Below are positions 43,001 to 46,273 of a stretch of DNA of 46,273 nt, one piece after another. The stretch is from an uncultured bacterium (GTDB lineage Bacteria > Bacteroidota > Bacteroidia > Bacteroidales > CAIWKO01), in contig CAIOYH010000120.1 in the NCBI GenBank assembly GCA_903862465.1, forward strand, positions 1-46,273, read 5' to 3'. Made by a program: the position numbers and the translations under genes. How positions within the stretch are numbered: the first letter of the stretch is position 1; every line of letters starts with the position of its first letter. Below the pieces are notes generated by a model that searched no databases, was not told the origin of the DNA, and saw only the letters and a list, made by a program, of their open reading frames with translations.

Positions 43001-46000
43001 TTATAATATGTTCGATGGTCCTGCTAGTACGCATTATAGGATGTATCAACCTATTCAGGTACCTTATGGAATGAATAATGCAGTTCTTAATTATAATTAT
43101 ACATTATATAGTCAATTGCCTACTGCAGCAAAAATAGTCAGTGTTAAAATTTATGATCAGTACAATACATCGGTATTAGCTACTTTAAACCAAACAGCTT
43201 ATACTAATCCAGAAAATATTTCATGGACTAATTATAATTCAAATATTACTGCCTTACTTGCCCCATTTGTTGGTCAAAATGTTATTATTGATTTTTCAGT
43301 GGATATTCCTTTAGATTGGCAGGGTGTTTCAGGTTTAGCTTTTGATAATATTTCTTTGGACATGAATTATTTGCAGGATTCATTGATAGCAGGTATTCCT
43401 TCAGGTGGTACCTTCCCAGTAGGTATAACTCCTGTGACTTTTATAACTTCTGATCCTGCTGGTAATACAGCAACATGTAGCTTCAATGTTACGGTTCAAG
43501 ATATTGAATACCCTGTTATAGATTTTTGCCCAGATCCAGTAACTGTTATTGCAGATTCATTTAATTGTTATGCTTCGAATGTCGATTTAGGAGTACTTTT
43601 AGCGCACGATAACTGTAGTATAACTATTTCTCCTGATTTTACAGGACCATTTCCTGAAGGAACAACTATAGTTACATGGTCAGTTACTGATACTTATGGT
43701 AACACAACTACGTGTCAACAGCAGGTTACTGTTCTTGATCTTATCCCTCCTACAATGACTTGTCCTCATGATACCATTTTCAATACAGATCCTGGCACGT
43801 GTCAGTTTGAAACTTATGATTTTGGTATACCTTCTACTTTTGATAATTGCCAAGCGAACGGGATGACGATAGTTAATGACGCACCGGTGGCTTTTCCTGG
43901 CGGACCTTATATATTTCCTTGGGGACCGACTACTGTAACATGGACTGTTTACGATAATGCTGTTAATTCGACAACTTGTACTCAAACGATTACTGTAATT
44001 GATGAGGAACCACCTAGTATAACGTGTAATTTTATGCCGTATGGTGTAACTCGATCTGTTAATCCGGGTTCATGTTTTGCAACGATACTCAATCCAACCC
44101 CTGTAGTTGGTGATAATTGCGGTGTCCAAACTGTTACGAATGATTTCAACGGTACTAGCGATGCTACAGGTGATTATCCTGCAGGTATCACTGTAGTTAC
44201 ATGGACAGTTACAGATATTCATGGAAACACAAATACGTGTCAAGATTATATTCATGTAGTTGATAATATTAATCCAACTGCTATAACTCAAGATGTTACG
44301 ATATATTTGAATGCACAAGGCTTTGCACCTCTTACACCTGGGCAAGTTGATGGAGGTTCTTTTGATAATTGCGGAATAATCAATATGACACTTTCACAAA
44401 ATATATTTTCCTGTATAAATGTTGGTTTACCTAACATCGTGTCCTTAACGGTAACGGATACGAATGGCAATCAAGGTAGTGCCACAGCAAATATTACAGT
44501 ACTTGATACTTTAGTTCCTACAATTATATGTCCTGACACCATCGTTACATTCTCTAACAGTGGTGCATTTGCAATTGGTGTAAATATTGGCACACCTATA
44601 ACTTCAGACAATTGTGCTGTAAATGTTACAAATGATGCTCCATTATCTTTCCCAATTGGTACTACACTTGTAACTTGGACAGTTACTGATGCTTCATTAA
44701 ACCAAGCGACCTGTCAACAATTGGTAACAGTACTTGACAATACTGTTCCAACAATACTTTGTCCTCCCAATGTAATTACAAATACAAATGATGCATGTAC
44801 AGCAACAGGTTTAGTGTTAGATCTGCCTACCGTTACAGATAACTATAGTGTTAATGATGTTTATAGTAATGCACCTTCTGCATTCCCATTAGGCAATACT
44901 ATTGTTACTTGGACGGTAACAGATGCTTCCGGAAACTTTTCATCTTGTCTGCAATTAGTAACTGTTATTGACAATGTTGCACCTAGTATAAGTTGCTCTG
45001 ATTTGATTTTAGCTACGAATACCGGTTGTTATGCTACTACAGGTTCGCTAGGGACTCCATCTACATCTGATAATTGTCAAGTTATATCAGTAACCAATAA
45101 TGCACCTGGGACTTTCCCAATTGGAAATACTACAGTAATGTGGACTGTTACTGATTTTGCTGGTAACACTAGCACATGTAATCAAGTAGTGACAGTTGTT
45201 GATAATATTCCGCCAATAATTTACTGTGGAAGTCCTATGGTTGTTAATACGAATTCAGGTTGTACGGCATCACCTGTTAATCTTCAACAACCTTTTTATT
45301 CTGACAATGCTGAACTTTGCTTTAATCCTGTATTAAGCAATGATGCACCTTCTGCATTTCAGATAGGAATTACAACTGTAACTTGGACTGTAACTGATGG
45401 GTCAGGAAATACAGCTATATGTACACAATCAGTTACTGTAGTTGACAATGTTCCTCCAACTATTACATGTGCTCCCAATGTTATAACAGCTACTGATTCT
45501 CTTTGTTATGCAACTCACGTCATATTAACTATACCCACTTATTCTGATAATTGCCACGCATCAACACCTACAAGTAATGCACCCAATATTTATGCGCTTG
45601 GCACCACTACAGTTACTTGGATAGTAACCGATGATGCTGGCAATACTACAAGTTGTAGCCAATTAGTTACCGTTACAGATAATGTAAAACCCACTATCAA
45701 TTGTTTAGATACAGTTCATGTATTTACCAACACTGGCTGTACCGCTACAGGAGTAAGCTTAGGCATCCCAGTAACAGGAGATAACTGTCATGTAGCTTCT
45801 GTAACCAACAATGGATTATTAATTTATCCATTAGGACTTACAACAGTAACATGGATAGTTACTGATGATGCGGGCAATACTGCAACGTGTACGCAGATAG
45901 TAAATGTAATAGACAATGTGCTTCCAGTAATTCATTGTGCGCCTACGATTGTTGTGTCGGCTAATACAGGCTGTTCTGCAACAGGTGTAGTATTAGACAT

Positions 46001-46273
46001 TCCGTTTAATTATGACAATTGCAGCATTAACTCATTAACCAATAATGCTCCATTAGCTTTCCCATTAGGTAATACAATCGTAATATGGACAGTAACAGAT
46101 GCAGCAGGCAATACAGCAAGTTGTACCCAATTAGTAACGGTAATAGATAATGTACTTCCTACCATTACTTGTCCTGCTAATATCACTCATAACAATGATT
46201 TAGGAAGCTGTAGTGCTGTTGTGACTTATTCCACTCCTGTAGGTACTGACAATTGTCCAATTGGAGTTACAAC
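37083..46273 (+). CDS. Giant secreted HYR-repeat protein (partial, runs off the window)
   Basis: Open from ATG 37083 to the window end: 3063 complete codons without a stop. I checked the frame at nine points along its length. Signal peptide: residues 1-32 (MIFAVSTQAQ end). Residues about 40-225 form a P/homo-B-like domain (SIEVDINLTHTYVGDLVIKL, GTWKLFVGDAQALDSG). Then about 30 HYR (Ig-like) domains follow, each with ITCP, a C.AVVTY strand, TDNC and SCSFTVTIND. Domains starting at 38490-41940 are almost identical and almost all exactly 246 bp; later ones are more divergent. A jelly-roll carbohydrate-binding-like domain (NGNFETGDLTGWSTSG) is inserted inside one HYR at residues about 1916-2100. 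Each repeat has four Cys, so disulfides are likely. The probable role is adhesion or matrix. A T9SS C-terminal domain is expected beyond the window but not seen. Confidence 0.95.
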   Translation, partial: MRNLDTINRKSVYRSFFLLCLMMIFAVSTQAQTFTFTSSGANANIDLAPFNDTYNGTLSATSMMKSQIPVLGVSPNAVTSIEVDINLTHTYVGDLVIKLQAPNGQILGLMSRPGYAEAADNGTGSGGAYADWPGITIKFSDAGTRDAETLGSPANAPPHPNALNCAYGDCNVFPNHGSIAFPPSTFSQLYAGIMNGTWKLFVGDAQALDSGVFHSWTLKITTCENPIYSTFPINQTQNTDLNSCNAVVNYTVNTISTPPATITHTFTGATVGTGSGTGSGSIFNIGITNVLVSATNTCGTTDSNFIITVNDNQLPSITCPHDTLRVSTNSGSCTAIGVDIGTPITSDNCSVISVSHTHSSTTYALGITAVTWTVLDASANTSTCIEIIVVTDDINPTITCPADIIEGTNTGCTATGVVLGAPIANDNCGSIVVTNNHASTTYDLGTTIVTWTVTDDAGHTATCNQTVTINDLVNPTITCPSDITQGNDLNMCSAVVTYSTPVGTDNCSGAFTTQTTGLVSGAAYPFGITTNTFLVTDGSGNTASCSFTITVNDTQNPAIICPANITQGNDVDMCDAVVTYVAPTGTDNCDGAITIQTAGLASGATYPFGITTNTFLVTDAVGNTSSCSFTVTINDTQNPAIVCPANISQNNDVDLCTAVVTYVAPIGADNCSGAFTTQTAGLVSGSAFPLGTTTNTFLVTDAVGNTSSCSFSVTINDTQTPLIACPVDITQSNDFNLCTAIVTYSAPIGTDNCVGAITTQTAGLASGVAFPVGTTTNTFRVTDGSGNTATCSFTVTINDTQNPTITCPGDITQGNDLNVCDAVVTFITPIGTDNCTGAITTQTAGLASGATYPLGTTTNTFLVTDAVGNTASCSFTVTVNDTQNPSIICPANITQANDVDMCDAVVTYIAPIGTDNCPGIVTTIQTAGLASGATYPLGTTTNTFLVTDAVGNTSSCSFTITINDTQNPVIACLANITQSNDLNLCTAIVTYSAPIGTDNCLGAITTQTVGLSSGSAFPVGTTTNTFLVTDGSGNTSNCSFTVTINETQNPTITCPGDITQNNDVDLCTAVVTYIAPLGTDNCVGAITSQTSGLASGDAFPVGTTTNTFLVTDGSGNTASCSFMVTVNDNQNPTIVCPADITQGNDVDMCDAVVTYIAPIGTDNCLGAITTQTVGLASGVTYPLGTTTNTFLVTDAYGNTSSCSFTITINDTQNPAISCPGDITQGNDLDMCDAVVTYIAPFGTDNCLGAFTTQIVGLASGATYPLGTTTNTFLVTDAVGNTSSCSFTVTINDTQNPAITCLGDITQSNDLNTCDAVVTYIAPIGTDNCLGIVTTTQTGGLGSGDTFPLGTTTNTFLVTDAAGNTSSCSFTVTINDTQNPAIICPIDITQGNDFDMCDAVVTYITPNGTDNCLGAITTQTSGLASGATYPFGTTTNTFLVTDAVGNTSSCSFTVTINDTQNPAITCIGDITQGNDFNMCDAVVTYSAPIGTDNCLGSITTQIAGFASGATFPVGTTTNTFLVTDGSGNTASCSFTVTINDLQNPTITCLGDITQSNDLNVCDAVVTYSAPIGTDNCLGSFTTQTAGLASGATFPLGTTTNIFMVTDVVGNTSSCTFTVTINDTQSPTITCPDTVNQTIDSLCFATGVILGTPLVAFDNCHIASLVNNQSTTYYPVGYNQVIWTITDDAGNTSSCIQIVNVVDAIPPTITCHDTLMLSDPLNCYVTGVTLDTPPTSDNCGITSLTAKVNGNTISFPATFHVGTTNVVWTASDAYGNHTSCTSIVQVFDVTVPVAALGTPIYDTLFTDPGTCSVDTTGGILNSFRPVFTDNCTDAAHLFYYYDAPPFLPGGQTTMITWNAVDSSGNKGSFDQYIYVKDTTKPTIMCPGNITVLNEPGLCSAVVTYAAPNVSDNCPLLKNAITNGNFETGDLTGWSTSGYGTTGFCQTDPRDFNVSSSGTATGCYTLQDPINGSYAVYNMFDGPASTHYRMYQPIQVPYGMNNAVLNYNYTLYSQLPTAAKIVSVKIYDQYNTSVLATLNQTAYTNPENISWTNYNSNITALLAPFVGQNVIIDFSVDIPLDWQGVSGLAFDNISLDMNYLQDSLIAGIPSGGTFPVGITPVTFITSDPAGNTATCSFNVTVQDIEYPVIDFCPDPVTVIADSFNCYASNVDLGVLLAHDNCSITISPDFTGPFPEGTTIVTWSVTDTYGNTTTCQQQVTVLDLIPPTMTCPHDTIFNTDPGTCQFETYDFGIPSTFDNCQANGMTIVNDAPVAFPGGPYIFPWGPTTVTWTVYDNAVNSTTCTQTITVIDEEPPSITCNFMPYGVTRSVNPGSCFATILNPTPVVGDNCGVQTVTNDFNGTSDATGDYPAGITVVTWTVTDIHGNTNTCQDYIHVVDNINPTAITQDVTIYLNAQGFAPLTPGQVDGGSFDNCGIINMTLSQNIFSCINVGLPNIVSLTVTDTNGNQGSATANITVLDTLVPTIICPDTIVTFSNSGAFAIGVNIGTPITSDNCAVNVTNDAPLSFPIGTTLVTWTVTDASLNQATCQQLVTVLDNTVPTILCPPNVITNTNDACTATGLVLDLPTVTDNYSVNDVYSNAPSAFPLGNTIVTWTVTDASGNFSSCLQLVTVIDNVAPSISCSDLILATNTGCYATTGSLGTPSTSDNCQVISVTNNAPGTFPIGNTTVMWTVTDFAGNTSTCNQVVTVVDNIPPIIYCGSPMVVNTNSGCTASPVNLQQPFYSDNAELCFNPVLSNDAPSAFQIGITTVTWTVTDGSGNTAICTQSVTVVDNVPPTITCAPNVITATDSLCYATHVILTIPTYSDNCHASTPTSNAPNIYALGTTTVTWIVTDDAGNTTSCSQLVTVTDNVKPTINCLDTVHVFTNTGCTATGVSLGIPVTGDNCHVASVTNNGLLIYPLGLTTVTWIVTDDAGNTATCTQIVNVIDNVLPVIHCAPTIVVSANTGCSATGVVLDIPFNYDNCSINSLTNNAPLAFPLGNTIVIWTVTDAAGNTASCTQLVTVIDNVLPTITCPANITHNNDLGSCSAVVTYSTPVGTDNCPIGVT
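38490..41939 (+). repeat. Near-identical 246-bp tandem repeats (14 units) in the HYR gene
   Basis: The NDxxNP boundary recurs at 38490, 38736, 38982, 39228, 39474, 39720, 39969, 40215, 40461, 40707, 40953, 41202, 41448, 41694 and 41940. All spacings are 246 bp except two of 249, where the unit has one extra codon in the DNC loop. Antisense frames stay open through these repeats and look like genes but are not. Confidence 0.95.

Noticed and set aside
38456-44470. Long leftward open frames (for example 39311-40099, 41036-41416, 41456-41965)
   Set aside because: They are antisense to the HYR repeats. A stop-free antisense unit is copied with each 246-bp repeat, so length is not evidence. The rightward frame has a signal peptide, conserved Cys and continuous domains.

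Overview
The window is a chromosomal segment of a Bacteroidota (Bacteroidetes) bacterium, probably an environmental or uncultured one. Four observations support this. Many genes are preceded by the phylum's -7 promoter box TAnnTTTG, with few Shine-Dalgarno sites. There is a type IX secretion (gliding-type) C-terminal domain with choice-of-anchor L and SprB-like repeats. A giant HYR-repeat secreted protein is present. Intergenic regions are AT-rich.

Layout. 1-2.2 kb is an accessory patch: the right end of an IS21-family element has cut off the N-terminus of a DNA/RNA non-specific endonuclease gene, followed by small orphan genes, one of them interrupted by an in-frame stop. 2.3-8.2 kb is core: tRNA-Ala(GGC), thpR, then tRNA-Gln(TTG)-hairpin-rimP-nusA-infB. 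8.2-16.1 kb holds ansA, a cold-shock protein, a TatD nuclease, a GT9 glycosyltransferase and a leftward phosphate cluster (DUF47, PiT, MgtC/DUF4010, two small membrane proteins). 16.2-18.7 kb holds small membrane proteins and an unknown helical protein. 19.0-25.1 kb holds an aromatic amino acid lyase (Ala-Cys-Gly in place of the usual Ala-Ser-Gly cofactor triad), hisS, a GDPD phosphodiesterase, a WbuC-type cupin and a LOG-family protein. 25.2-31.7 kb holds an M16 peptidase overlapping an O-methyltransferase, a 960-residue T9SS cargo protein, dus and a HAD phosphatase. 32-35.1 kb has two unknown proteins and a transposase-like zinc-ribbon/HTH protein lacking a DDE domain. After tRNA(CAT) and about 0.9 kb of AT-rich DNA comes a small secreted protein, followed by an open frame of more than 3063 codons that runs off the window: a giant adhesin-like protein of about 30 HYR domains.

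The strongest unexplained signal is a set of three tandem arrays of unrelated or only weakly related sequence, all with a strict 21-bp period (two helical turns, or seven codons) and almost no indels, at 16.93-17.18, 23.99-24.30 and 33.97-34.26 kb. Each lies about 50-90 bp upstream of a predicted start codon of a poorly characterised gene. There are also an imperfect-palindrome MITE at 20.7 kb and several GC-rich REP-like hairpins, one inside a coding sequence.

Functionally, the core genes cover translation (rimP, nusA, infB, hisS, dus, three tRNAs), phosphate uptake, amino-acid degradation (ansA, lyase) and surface or secreted proteins (the T9SS cargo and HYR giant). All functional calls come from reading motifs by eye; no database was searched.
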